DNA of 64,000 nt from positions 54,295,401 through 54,359,400 of the forward strand of contig OX365948.1 in NCBI GenBank assembly GCA_947247005.1, written 5' to 3'. Positions 12,598 to 23,175 of this stretch are shown piece after piece. Under the pieces are notes generated by a model that saw nothing but the letters and a program-made list of their open reading frames with translations, had not been told where the DNA came from and made no database searches. Positions within the stretch are counted from its first letter, which is position 1, and each line of letters begins with the position of its first letter. The stretch comes from Spisula solida. Its lineage: Eukaryota > Mollusca > Bivalvia > Venerida > Mactridae. The position numbers were made by a program, and so were the translations under genes.

Positions 12598-13020
12598 TAT
12601 AAAGCTCCCTTCCCGAAGAAAAACACACTTTTACCAAAAACTCACTTAAAACCAACTTATTAGTGGGTTTTTCCTGCGTTTTTTGACAAAAGTATGCTAA
12701 AAGCGAGTTTTTCTTGGGTTTTTTGACAATAAGTGTGTTTTTTGTTGGCTAAAGTGGGTCTTTTTATCAAATAAGTTGGTTTAAGTGCGTCTTTTAGTAC
12801 AGGAAGTGTGTTTTTGTTGGTCTTTTCATAAATGAAGTTGGTTAAAGTGGGTCTTTAACGAAAATAAGTTGGCTAAAGTGCGTCTTTTGAATAATGGTAT
12901 TCTCAGAAGTGGGTTAAAGTGGGTTTTAAGTTGGTCTTTTACATTTTTGATAATTTTTCGTTAGTTGAGCTTCGCATTAAAAAGACTCACTTAAAACCCA
13001 CTTCTGAAGGAAGTTGGTCT
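12598..13020. repeat. Short-word array (AAGTGNGTT words), copy 1
   Basis: Nearly all of the stretch is built from about 9-11-base words of the form AAGTGGGTT, AAGCGAGTT, AAGTGTGTT, AAGTTGGTT or their complements, separated by T-rich or A-rich runs. It starts with AGCTCCCTTCCCGAAG, which matches in inverted orientation the far end of the copy at 22200-22970. It is not a normal fixed-period satellite. Confidence 0.7.
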
Positions 13021-13269
13021 TTTGTTTTGAAATGTTGACATTCACTGAACACAAGATCTTAGATCTACTCATATGTCTCATAGTTCGAATGTAACGCATG
13101 ATCTATCACGTATATTCTCATTTCGTATTTCAATTGGTGTTTATGCATGGTAATATGTTTTTAAATTTTCACAAAGGACATGTTATTTAAAGTCCTTCAT
13201 GTAAATTAAATATCCTGTGCTAAAAACAACGGACCTTATTTTTTTAATGCCGCCGCGCGCAGTTGAAAT

Positions 13270-13335
13270 ATGGCTGGCATATGTGTGCCTCCGCCCGGAT
13301 TTGAACCCGGTCGCCAACTTCACTGTCTAGTGTAT
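13270..13335 (-). repeat. tRNA-like SINE fragment
   Basis: On the minus strand a T-arm-like segment CCGGGTTCAAATCCGGG is intact with a B box, but the D and anticodon arms are not foldable by eye. Confidence 0.4.
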
Positions 13336-13609
13336 TTGACAGCATCATGTAAATATACAACAACCCATAATAACATTAAAACTAATATAAATTATATTGG
13401 TAATGACGAATGCAACATATCGAACTATACGTATATGATTACCGAGGGGTGAAAAGCTTATCAATAAGCTTCAGTTTAGCTTATTCATATAAATGCAAAG
13501 TCCTGCAAACGCATTTATAATGTTTCACTCAGTTTAAACTGATTGGGCTGAATCCGAATGTATTACATAGGCTTTCTTATCTGCCTATGTTACAGTCGCA
13601 ACTGTATTT

Positions 13610-14095
13610 CACGCGGTACTACATGTATAAATAAAACACTGATATATTACACAGTAAGCGGTCCAGGTAAAATAGATATGGGTGGTGGATTATATTTTTG
13701 ACAACGTGGCATGTGTAATATATACATTATGACATAATTGATCACGTGTTGCACAAAATCCAGACAATTTCCCAGCGTGTGGTCTGTTTAATTTGCCTAT
13801 GGCTATAAAACACGGCATCTTTGAACAGTGATTTACACATTCCGAACTGTATGTCACGTGGGGCTATAGATAAAACATTAAGATAATTACACAATAATCG
13901 GTCCAGGCTTAATCAACTGCCCAATTAAAATATAGATAAGGGTGGTAGCTAGATTAAAAAATTGACCACGTGACATGTTTGGATCCATATGATATAGCTT
14001 GTTGGTCACTTGCGACAATACAGAAAACAGCGAGTGGTCCTGTACACAATGCTTTGACTTAAATTGATCGAGTAAATTGATTGTAATCAATGAAA
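13610..14095. repeat. Diverged tandem duplication, unit about 240 bp
   Basis: Two copies share the phrases ATTACACA-TAA-CGGTCCAGG, AAAATATAGAT-GGGTGGT and GAC-ACGTG-CATGT in the same order (near 13650-13730 and 13885-13975). No coding potential. Confidence 0.55.
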
Positions 14096-14099
14096 GCTA

Positions 14100-15263
14100 C
14101 GTTGAAAATAATCTGGAAATATTTTTTTTATTATACACGATATGACTTCCCATCAATTTTTGTCATGCACTTAGGCTACATAGTTGACGTAATTTTAGTT
14201 CGGTAGCATTATTTTTAAGCGCTAAATATGAGCTGACACATATACATGTATATACAAAAATGTACATGTAATAAATGTCTATGTAAATATATCTTCGATT
14301 TAAGATTTAAAGACACGCTTTTTTATGATTGAGTTTGATATCTACACAATATAGTTTTGTTACTTAGTAGCTATAAAGATCTTACAGTATTATTTGGTAG
14401 CTAAGTGTTCACAAATTGACATTTAAAGTCACGAAGTAGGCCTATTTATTCTGGTTTATTCTCGCACGTTATTTTTTTCGACTTCGCGGTTTATATTATG
14501 ATTTATGCAGTGTGCTACATTTTCAATATGTGTTGGCGTCTCCTTATTCATTATGAATGATATAGAATGTATTTGATAAAAACTTACTTGGCCAGAGAAT
14601 TAAAAGAAGTATTGTAATAGCCTACACTGACTAACCTACACTAAATACCGAAACTAGAATTTGTATACAATATATAAATCACTGACATTAATTAACCTAG
14701 GGGAAAACAGAATAACTATTAATTTTTCATAAGCATTCGCGAATACCGATCGGAGATTTTATCTATGATGCTGGAACCGAAGTAGCGATACACGGTCCGG
14801 AATTACGGGTTTTAGCATCTCGCCCATGGATTTGTTATCGTTTCCGGCGGAAAATTTGAATCGAACAAATCGAAATTCAATGTTTTATCAGGTAATAATC
14901 AATTTGTTGTGGTATTTATGTATTGTTTTATCACAAATTAAGAACTACACATATTTTGGCACCCTCCAACTATAAACAGGCCTGTGATTCTTTCTCCTTC
15001 AGACTGATTCCATTTTCAAAGTTTTTGTCTCAAATCTTCGAAACAAAATGGTTCAGATTCAGACTTTCAGTGTGACCAGACAGCCAAACTGTTTCTAAGT
15101 GTGCTGCATTTTTATTTCTGACAGTCCAGCAAGTGTACTTTAACACGTCGAGATGGTTTCACTACAATGTGGCCTACTCCGAAGTAATTATTTTTTCAAG
15201 TGGGTGGGGTAATGTTTTCCAGACTTTATCAAAGTTTCTGCTCTGAGCAATCACAGGCTTGTA
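14100..15263. other. No gene seen
   Basis: AT-rich sequence up to the miniature LTR element; no exon, array or inverted repeat of note. Confidence 0.45.
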
Positions 15264-15407
15264 TGTCACGGTCTGAACCTGTTCACAGTATGGGTGAGGG
15301 AGTGTGTAGGCAGCCGGCTAGCTCAGTCGGTAGAGCATTCGCCCTGTAAGCGAAGGGTCCCGGGTTCAAGCCCCGGTCTGGTTGCACGTTTTTCTCACCC
15401 TGTGACA
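15264..15407 (+). repeat. 5' LTR of the TRIM
   Basis: 144 bp. It opens with TGTCACGGTCTGAACCTG, contains the tRNA-like region at 15312-15384, and closes with TTTCTCACCCTGTGACA. Confidence 0.88.
15312..15384 (+). tRNA. tRNA-like sequence in the 5' LTR (anticodon UGU)
   Basis: It folds as a cloverleaf: acceptor AGCCGGC with TCTGGTT (two G-U pairs, one mismatch), D arm with box A TAGCTCAGTCGG, anticodon stem TTCGC/GCGAA, T stem CCGGG/CCCGG with B box GGTTCAAGCC. The loop CCTGTAA gives anticodon UGU (Thr), but base 33 is C instead of U. Probably a pol III promoter module of the element rather than a working tRNA gene. Confidence 0.6.
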
Positions 15408-15409
15408 TT

Positions 15410-15427
15410 TGGCGCCCAACGTGGGAC
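15410..15427 (+). other. Primer binding site complementary to tRNA-Lys
   Basis: TGGCGCCCAACGTGGGAC matches the reverse complement of the 3' end of tRNA-Lys(CUU), including CCA, at 17 of 18 positions by recall of the tRNA. It lies 2 nt from the LTR end, as expected for minus-strand DNA priming. Confidence 0.88.
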
Positions 15428-15511
15428 CGTGGCATCGCAGTCAGGTTGCTTCACAGCTCCTGTGCTTGAAATTATTTCTACTCTCTGAAATTCGGGACGC
15501 ATTTCCATTTC

Positions 15512-15522
15512 AGAGGGGGAAT
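15512..15522 (+). other. Polypurine tract
   Basis: AGAGGGGGAAT lies one base before the start of the 3' LTR, the normal position for plus-strand priming. Confidence 0.8.
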
Positions 15523-15523
15523 A

Positions 15524-15667
15524 TGTCACGGTCTGAACCTGTTCACAGTATGGGTGAGGGAGTGTGTAGGCAGCCGGCTAGCTCAGTCGGTAGAGCATTC
15601 GCCCTGTAAGCGAAGGGTCCCGGGTTCGAGCCCCGGTCTGGTTGCACATTTTTCTCACCCTGTAAAA
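15524..15667 (+). repeat. 3' LTR of the TRIM
   Basis: Offset exactly 260 bp from the 5' LTR. Internal differences are A/G in the T-loop (GTTCAAG versus GTTCGAG) and G/A after TTGCAC; the terminal 7 bases are altered. Confidence 0.87.
15572..15644 (+). tRNA. tRNA-like sequence in the 3' LTR (anticodon UGU)
   Basis: Same structure as in the 5' LTR, with the more canonical B box GGTTCGAGCC. Same C33 oddity. Confidence 0.6.
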
Positions 15668-15835
15668 TACTGACTTCTGTGATTTTGTTGTCCATACATT
15701 GGGTTTGAACATTCACTAATAGTGATAATAATTTAAATTTTATTTTTTAGACCACATACACTTCTGGGTCTGGCTCCCCCCCCACACACAAACATTATTA
15801 AACGTATCTGGGACATATAAAAAATATTCGCAAAT

Positions 15836-17602
15836 GCCTCTCTAGCTTAAATAACACAAAGATAAAAATGTTTGTCTGAAATTTCTCGCAAACCTTCCTT
15901 GAGTATAATCGCGTCATGTTTAACTGACTGTGCAACTGTCCCGCCTATATTTGGTGTCCTTCGGTCAAGCACACATTACTATACACGACGATGATAGTGA
16001 CAGAAACCGATATTCACCCCTGCCTCCACATTTTGCAAGAAAGTTGGTAATTTTAAACACAAAATGCGCCATGCACATAATCTTTCGACAATGGTTTCCC
16101 GTCCGATCCACAGGCCCTCTATGCGATTTTATTGCCGGAAAAAGTATTACTCTTATTTAACCTCAAGGTAAATTTGTCCGGCTGGAATTCTCCGAGGGTA
16201 GGGAATACAATCGTGCCCATAAATCCATCATTTATTCACCGATCTTTAATATCAATCTTGGTGTCAATCGTTAGAGGAATGATTTCTCTTTAAGGAAAAA
16301 TCGCTGTCATAACATATGTTTACACACAGCAAGTAATATCCGACCGCAAAGGGTCATAAAACTTAAAACATAACATAAAAGGCCATTCCGAAAACATCTG
16401 ATTGCAGAAATTTTCAGATTGTTCAACTATTGACGATATCGTAATGATTGAACAAATTCCTTCGGTAGTTCTTTCCAGTACATCAAATAGAATAACTTTG
16501 TACCCTTATAGTCTCGATAAATAGTGTAAACCTAATAAAACGAACCTTTTTCTTCACATTCTTTGCTGTAGTTTCGCTTTCAACGGCCATGAGTGCAATG
16601 CGCACGCTCACGAAGTTTTGTAAGACGTCCTTTCATTAGCCAGCGACGAGCACCGACGGAGGTGTGTCTGTCGCTGACTAATGAGACGATCTCTTAGATA
16701 ATTCTGTGCGCATGCGCGTTGGCCGGTCATGGATGTTGTCAGACGTACGATTGAAAACGTATCGTGAAGAAAAAAAGTTTGATTTGTTACGTTTAATCAA
16801 TTTATCGAGACTTTAAGGGTACCGCGTTATTCTATTTGATGTACTAGAATGAACTACTGAAGGAATTTGTTCCATCATTACGATTTGACTGTGTTTTAAT
16901 CGTTGATAGTTGATCAATCTGAGAATCATGCAATCAGATGTTTTCTTAGAGCCGTATTGTCACAATTTGTGACAGTTTGTGGTCAGATATGACCTTCTAA
17001 TGTGTTCACATATGTTTTGACAGCGATTTTTCCTTAAAGAGAAATCATTCCTCTAACGATTGACACCAAGATTGATAAGATCGGTGAATAAATGATGGAT
17101 TTATGGGCACGAATGTATTCCCTACCCTCGGAGAATTCCGGCCGGACAAATTTACCTTGAGGTTAAATAAAAGTAATATTTTTTCCGGCAATAAAATCGC
17201 ATAGAGGGCCTGTGGTACGATCAATACGAAAGAATGGCGTTGAACGTTGGAACGAGATATTTAAATAAACCTTTTGGAATACCTCGTTTGGGTCCAATGT
17301 TCAACGCGCGATGTAATTCTTATGTACTGGGGTGGGAACCACCGTTCAATTTGTCGAAAGATTATGTGCGCGGCGGAAAATTAGTTGACAATTGTAAACT
17401 TTCTCGCATATTTTGAAGACTAGAGTGCCAATGGAGTATTGTCAGTATAGTCATCGTAAAGATTAATTTGTTATTGACGAAAGATACCAGAAATATACGG
17501 GAAAGTTGCAAAACTAGTTTTACACGATTAGTTTTTCTAAGTCAGTGTGCGAGAAATTTCAGCGAAACATTTTTATCTTTGTGTTTTTTAAGCAGTAGAG
17601 GA
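15836..17602. mobile_element. 1.75-kb foldback element, palindromic along its whole length
   Basis: Left arm from about 15836 and right arm to about 17602 are inverted and similar throughout. Matched landmarks: AACACAAAGATAAAAATGTTT (about 15853) with 17570-17590; CACATAATCTTTCGACAA (about 16074) with 17355-17372; GAGGGCCTGTGG-like (about 16110) with 17204-17216; AGAGGAATGATTTCTCTTTA (16273) with 17037-17056; TATCGAGACT near 16509 and 16801. The centre is a hairpin with stem CATTAG-CAGCGAC near 16640-16680. The right arm has about 110 extra bases (about 17230-17340). No transposase seen. Confidence 0.85.
16707..16718. promoter_or_regulatory. NRF-1-type palindrome near the centre of the foldback element
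   Basis: TGCGCATGCGCG fits the NRF-1 consensus YGCGCATGCGCR. The opposite arm has a decayed version near 16597 (AATGCGCACGC). Function not shown. Confidence 0.35.
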
Positions 17603-20131
17603 ATTACGTAGATTTTTGTATTGAATATCAAATATATCCAACTCCTCTCAGCACTGCTCCAGACCATTGCTTTCTTTAAGTTTCTTATAAATTCATTTTT
17701 ATATAGTTCACTGCATCGGTAACGCTCAATAGCGCTTTGCTGTGCAACAGTCCGATGTCTGCAAACGCTAGCCAGTAGCATATATATGTATTTTCCATTT
17801 TGTTCGCTGTTATGAAGCAAGCTGTTTCCAAGCAGTGCTATTGAGCGGTTTGGTTAGGCAGTTGGAGCTCCTGAAAATCTGTTGAACCAACAGACCTGAC
17901 TGGCAACAGGTCGGACTCAATATTTCGAAAATTTAATGACGATTGTTTAGAATTAATTAGGAATATGACAAGCTGTACCATCTTTTTCAGTTAAGAAGTC
18001 ATGCAAGGATGCATTGGAGATATATGCGGAGAATGTTGATAGAGTGACCCTTACAGGAGGGTGCTTGTGGCTCAGTATAGGTGGGTTCTGACTTCATTCA
18101 GCATACATGTAATTTGTAAAATCATTGTATATACAGGGTGTTAAAAAAGTTTGTTCTCAAAATTTAAATTCATACTAAGTTTTATCTCAACCATGTACAG
18201 AGTGTACAATTTTAATTTCTTACACTCATAGCTTCATTTAATGCTCGAAAGATTAGAGCAATGTAAAACCTTCTGGAATTTAACCTGAAAATTTTACATT
18301 TACAAATGTGCATGTCGTCAGGAGGAAAATGCCTGTATTATGCCTTAAAAATAGCCCAAAAAATCACTGACACATTTTATTTTTTCATGTTAAACATATT
18401 AATTATTCTTAATATCTTTAGTAAATACAGAAGTCTGCAAAATAAATTTACCCGTTCGCTCTTTCTGTTATATACTGCCATCCCCTGAGGTAACTTCCAG
18501 GTCAATCAGAACACCTTCACATCATGTCATAGAACTATCGGATTATTTTGTAAGGAGTTACGGCCCTTTTGTAACTTAGACATTTTGGTTACTTAAAAGT
18601 ATTTGTGTTTACAGTACTATCAACATCACACTTCAGAGCATATGTCCATTACAGTGACAGCTTTTGTTATGACATATGCTTGTACATGTCTAATCATTTC
18701 CTCTTATTCTTGCAGCACATCATTCAAGCTTTAATAGATAACAGCATCAGGTGAGACTAAAAAAGCCATGTATCATGACATTATTGGGGATGCTGTTTAC
18801 GTCAGGCAACTTGTGGTCTGCTCCATGAAATGTGAATCCTATAGACAGGACCAACTATAGATACAAAAGTTGAACGAAGAATCCCTGCTGCAGAAAGAAC
18901 AGCTATCATTGGTAATTTGCAGTTTATTAATAATGTGATTTTAACTGAACTTGCACACAAGTTGTATTCAAGTTTCTTGAACTGGGTGTATCCCATGATG
19001 GCTTACATAGAAACGACCCTTTAAGGGGCCAGGAATTGGCTAATTTGGTCTGGTGTGTGTGTCAATTATTATGATGAAGGTTTTTATCACAAATCCATTT
19101 TAACCCAATTTTAAGGGTGTTATTTCTGTTTGTTTTTTGCTCTTATAATTATATCCACGTTATTTTATGTGACAGCAAATTATGGAACAATGTTTTTCGT
19201 GTGTGATAACAAATGTGTGTGACATCTCAAGATTTTAGACGCCAAAACGTAACGTCGCTGGCTTAAATATGTTATTTCTGATGTTGTTTTGGCCTGGTTA
19301 CTTAACTATAGTTACGTGTCACAGTGATAAAGATTGCATTTCTATCTGAGCAGCATATCGCACAATCTTGTTGTCTACTTGGCATAATGATATTCACTGA
19401 TAAAATTATTGTGGGAGCGAGGTAAAATGCTTTGATTTTCTGAGCAGCATGTTGCACAAAGTCATTCTCTGCTTGATGATATTGAGAAAGTTATTGTGGA
19501 GCGAAGCGAGCTAGAAAAATGCATGGTTTTTCTTAGCAATATAGGCCTACCACACAAACTCGATCTCTACTTGATAACGTTCAATCATGATTAAGTTACC
19601 GTTACATGATTAAATCCGGTTTTGTACTGGTTATTTCAAAACTAAAATATGTGTATTATATTATTGCAGATGTTATTTCTGACAAGTTTGACATTGCCCG
19701 ATGTCAAGTCAAGGAGAAGATGCGGGGATAGCTAAGACGACTTAGGATCATGTTTCAGTAAAGACCTGCTTTCGTCCTTCTTTTTTCTGGACCAGAATGT
19801 TATAGAAGGAACCACATGTTACCAACAGAAGAGTCACAAGTGCAGTGGTTATAATAAGTGTCGCCCCTGTGGTACATCAATTAAAACACGTGTAGTAGAA
19901 TATTATCTCTTACTTAAGGCTTTTTATCTATTCTAATACAACCAGCGGATTCAGCTATATACACATAGAGGAAATCACGGTGCGCATGAACTGCCAATAA
20001 AACACAGGTACGGCTGAATAACTTCAAACTGCAAATATGCCTTCCGAGGAAGAAAATAGTGCAGCGGATAATGCACTGATCTGTTGTCAAATGCGGAATA
20101 TTGGCTTTATTAGAATCGAAATAATGAATAT
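17603..20131. other. No gene seen; one weak internal duplication
   Basis: AT-rich sequence. About 19345-19520 has two diverged copies of a roughly 110-bp unit built around GAGCAGCAT-T-GCACAA and TGATATT. No exon is supportable. Confidence 0.45.
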
Positions 20132-20275
20132 GTACAGGTCTGTGTTTTATCTATAATAAAGCACAGACACTTGTTTGAATGCATACATTAAATCACTAGT
20201 GCTACGCACTCATGATTTAATTACTACTCATCCGAACTTGTGACTGTGCTTTATTCTACGATAAAACACAGGTAC
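20132..20275. mobile_element. Palindromic MITE, about 145 bp
   Basis: The left arm TACAGGTCTGTGTTTTAT, followed by ATAATAAAGCACAGACAC, mirrors the right arm that ends ACGATAAAACACAGGTACA. The centre is near CACTAGTGCTACGCACTC. Confidence 0.72.
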
Positions 20276-20335
20276 ATTTTCATTATTTCTTAATCAAATT
20301 AGGGGGCAAAAATGTCTACTTACTTTTATTTTATT

Positions 20336-20845
20336 AGCTCACCTGTCACAAAGTGACAGAGTGAGCTTTTGTGATCACTCTTCGTCCGCCGCCGTCCGTC
20401 GTCCGTCCACAATTACTTGTGTAGACACTAGAGGTCACAGTTTTAGCCTAATCATTATAAAACTTGGTCACAATGATCATCTCAACAAAATCTAGGTCAA
20501 GTTCGATATTGGGTCATCCGGGGTCAAAAAATAGGTCACAAGGTCAAATCATAGAAAAACCTTGTGTAGTCACTAGAGGTCACTATTTTGGCCTAATCTT
20601 TATGAAACTTGGTCACAATGATCATCTCGACAAAATCTAGGTCAAGTTCGATATTGGTTCATCCAGGGTCAATAACTGGGTCACAAGATCAAATCACTTC
20701 AATATGTCATTGGGTCTAAATGTGATGTAAATTATAAAGCATAAGTCAATATGAAAACCTTGTACATGGAATAGAAGCTACCATTAGTGGTGCATGAACT
20801 ACTAGGACAGGTGAGCGACCTATGGCCCTTTGGGCCCTTTTGTCT
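20336..20845 (+). mobile_element. GTCCGTCC-cored non-autonomous element, copy 1
   Basis: Ends are inverted: GCTCACCTGTC on the left, GACAGGTGAGC on the right, the latter followed by a GGCCC-TTTGGGCCC patch. Next to the left end are a GTGACA-rich hairpin and a run of GTCCGTCGTCCGTCC, then two diverged copies of a block containing CACTAGAGGTCAC and ACAATGATCATCTC. A second, inverted copy is at 62215-62617. Confidence 0.7.
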
Positions 20846-20934
20846 ATACATTTTATGTTTTTCCTGATTATATTATATCAGCTCTATATATGTTTGATTA
20901 TAAAGTTGTTTGCAATTTATTTTTATCATGCACA

Positions 20935-21335
20935 TACTTCATAACTAACTGTCATGAAGGGAACTCTCATTATGCTCCCCATCTTCGATGAGTGGGTTTA
21001 TATTGCTTGGCACATGTCGGTCGGTCTGTCGGTAGACAAAATGGCTTCCATTCAATTACTCGAGAACGCTTTGCCCTAGGATCTTCAAACTTTATATGAT
21101 GGTTGGTCATCAACAGTAGATGACCCCTATTGATTTTGACCTTAACCATTTCTGACTATTCAAATAGTTTCTGTTCAATAACTCAAGGACACTTTGCCCT
21201 AGGATATTCAAACTTTATATAGAGGTTGATCATCAACATTTTGAGGCCAGTAGGTCAAAGGTCAAGGTCACAGTGACCTTTGCCATTTCTGACTATTAGG
21301 CTGCCATGGGGCATACATGTTTTACAAACATCTCT
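20935..21335 (+). repeat. Dispersed repeat with GTCGGTC core and AGGTCA run
   Basis: Contains CATGTCGGTCGGTCTGTCGG and two diverged copies of a block around GCCCTAGGAT-TTCAAACTTT, then AAGGTCAAGGTCACAGTGAC and a terminal GGGCATACATGTTTTACAAA. Style is that of dispersed repeats known to me from bivalves; this copy is not compared to a database. Confidence 0.5.
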
Positions 21336-21944
21336 TGTTGATTTTAATGTCCGTCTAACAATGTTATCTATTGCAACCTCTCCAGAGCGGTTTTCCATTC
21401 AGCAACAACCTGCTTAAAACGACATGCCCGGTAATCATTTTGTTAAATAGTAACATTTTACTATATATTATACCTCACCAGACACAACCTCTGTACAACA
21501 ACCAAACTTTGTGTTTACCAACGGGAGTTGCTCTGGACAGTTTGTTCTGTAGTTTAGTCAAAATGTAGCAAGCTTTGATGTTTAGAACAATGAATTTAAT
21601 TTGCTTATTTATGTCAAAAAAGTTATTATATTTATCTATTTATGCTATATCTTTTTATTAATGCAATGTCTTTCTGTATGTATCTACATTATTGTTCACC
21701 AGGTCTTTCATGTTGTTTATATGTAAAACATTGTTTTGTGTTTTGATTGTATTGTTGTATATCAGTAAGAACATCTTTATTTTTTCAAGTAAATATTTTA
21801 TTAATTGATATTTATTGTTGTATTCTTTATGAAATTTAAAAAGGTATGTCATTTCATTTTAATTGATCAAAGTGAGTTTACACAACTAAAACAGCATTTA
21901 AACCTGGACTCCTCACATTGCTTTGAAAAGGTATTCCATTTAAT

Positions 21945-22195
21945 TAGACCCCGCACAACGAGTTGTAAGGGGGGTGTACTGGATTCAGTTTCTCTGTCTG
22001 TCTGTCTGTCCGTAGACACAATCTTGTGGACGCAACTCCTCCATTCAGTTTTGGCAGGATTTCGCTCAAACTTTCACAGATAAACAACCTCAACATATAG
22101 ATGTGCATGAAGAAAGGAATTTGCGCTGCCATGAATTTTGGCATAATTATGGCCCTTTGCCGGTGGGGGTATATTAGTCTGCGAAATGGCAACTG
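21945..22195 (+). repeat. Dispersed repeat with CTGTCTGTC core
   Basis: It has the plan of the neighbouring element: (TCTG)n run then CCGTAGAC, ACGCAACTCCTCC, and ATAATTATGGCCCTTTG near the end. A (CTGT) microsatellite core is part of it. Confidence 0.5.
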
Positions 22196-22199
22196 CTCT

Positions 22200-22970
22200 A
22201 GTTTAAATTGAATAAAAGTGAGTTAAAAGTGTGTTTAAACCGAGCTAAAGCTGGCTAAATGCGGGTGGAAAGTTGGTTTCTTAGTGAGCTAAACGTGAGT
22301 TTAAAGCGAGTTAAATGCGGGTTAAAACCGTGTTTAATGCGAGTTTAAAGCGTGTTTTTTCACAGCTAAAACTCGCTTTTAACTCGCTTTAAACTCACTT
22401 TTAGCTCACTAAGAAACCAACTTCCCATCTAGTAGAAGTGTGTTAAAGCGAGTTTTTTGACGCATAAAAAACTCACTTAAAACCAACTTATTGAGAAAAA
22501 AACACACTTACTTGAAATAAGTGAGCTAAAAGTGAGTTTTAAAACCCACATTTATATAAGCGAGTTTTTCAGCACAGAAAAAACACACTTAAAACCAACT
22601 TATTGAAAAAACACACTATAAACCCACTTTCTAGAAATAAGTGAGCTAAAAGCGGGTTTTAAAACCCACATAAGCGAGTTTTTCAGCACAGAAAAAACAC
22701 ACTTAAAACCAACTTATTGAAAAAACACACTATAAACCCACTTTCTAAAAATAAGTGGGTTTTAAAACCCACATAAAACCAACTTAAGTGAGTTAAAGCG
22801 AGTTAAAACTGTGTTTAAAGCGTGTTTTGCCCGGGTTTTGCTCAGAAAAAACCCAGTCGGTAAGCTAAAAGACGCACTTTTAGCACGGTGCCAATACCGC
22901 AGGGTTTAACACGGTTTTAACCCGCGTTTAACCCGGGTTTTGCTCACTTTTTGGAGAAGGGAGCTATGCG
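22200..22970. repeat. Short-word array (AAGTGNGTT words), copy 2
   Basis: Built from the same words as 12598-13020 on both strands. It includes a nearly perfect inverted repeat of about 50 bp (22269-22320 with 22378-22428, starting GGAAAGTTGGTTTCTTAGTG) and a direct repeat of about 120 bp (near 22545 and 22660). The right end GGAGAAGGGAGCT is the complement of the left end of copy 1. Confidence 0.72.
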
Positions 22971-23039
22971 CACATGCTATGTATCATGCTCAACTTTATT
23001 AAAACATTTTTAGAAACATACACTCCTTATACTATAAAA

Positions 23040-23175
23040 TCTAAGATATTTTCGTGGGTATTAAATTTCGTGGGTTCGTAAATTCGTGGATTACAAAACA
23101 TGGTAGGGTAAACCCATGTTATGTTTTTGGGAGTTCGATAAATCGTGGGCATTAGATTTCGTGGTCGAGTTTAAG
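23040..23175 (+). repeat. Dispersed TTTCGTGG repeat, copy 1
   Basis: Shares ATTTTCGT-GGTATTAAATTTCG and TCGTAAATTCGTGGATTACA with 47880-48075. Probably a short non-autonomous element. Confidence 0.5.

Larger units (their letters stand above)
15264..15667 (+). mobile_element. Complete miniature LTR retrotransposon (TRIM) with a tRNA-like sequence in each LTR
   Basis: Order: LTR (15264-15407, 144 bp), 2-nt gap, primer binding site (15410-15427), about 80 bp without coding capacity, polypurine tract (15512-15522), LTR (15524-15667). The first LTR begins TGTCAC and ends GTGACA, the usual short inverted LTR ends. The two LTRs differ at only two internal positions plus the last few bases, where the 3' copy reads TGTAAAA instead of TGTGACA. 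The internal region is 116 bp, so it must rely on proteins from another element. Flanking 5-mers (TTGTA and TACTG) do not match, so no target-site duplication is visible. Confidence 0.88.

Noticed and set aside
13270..13452. Open frame beginning near the tRNA-like fragment
   Set aside because: The start lies in a decayed SINE head; the rest is AT-rich and has no family.
15312..15644. Two functional tRNA-Thr genes
   Set aside because: Base 33 is C, the acceptor stem has a mismatch, and both copies sit at the same place inside LTRs; better read as part of the element.
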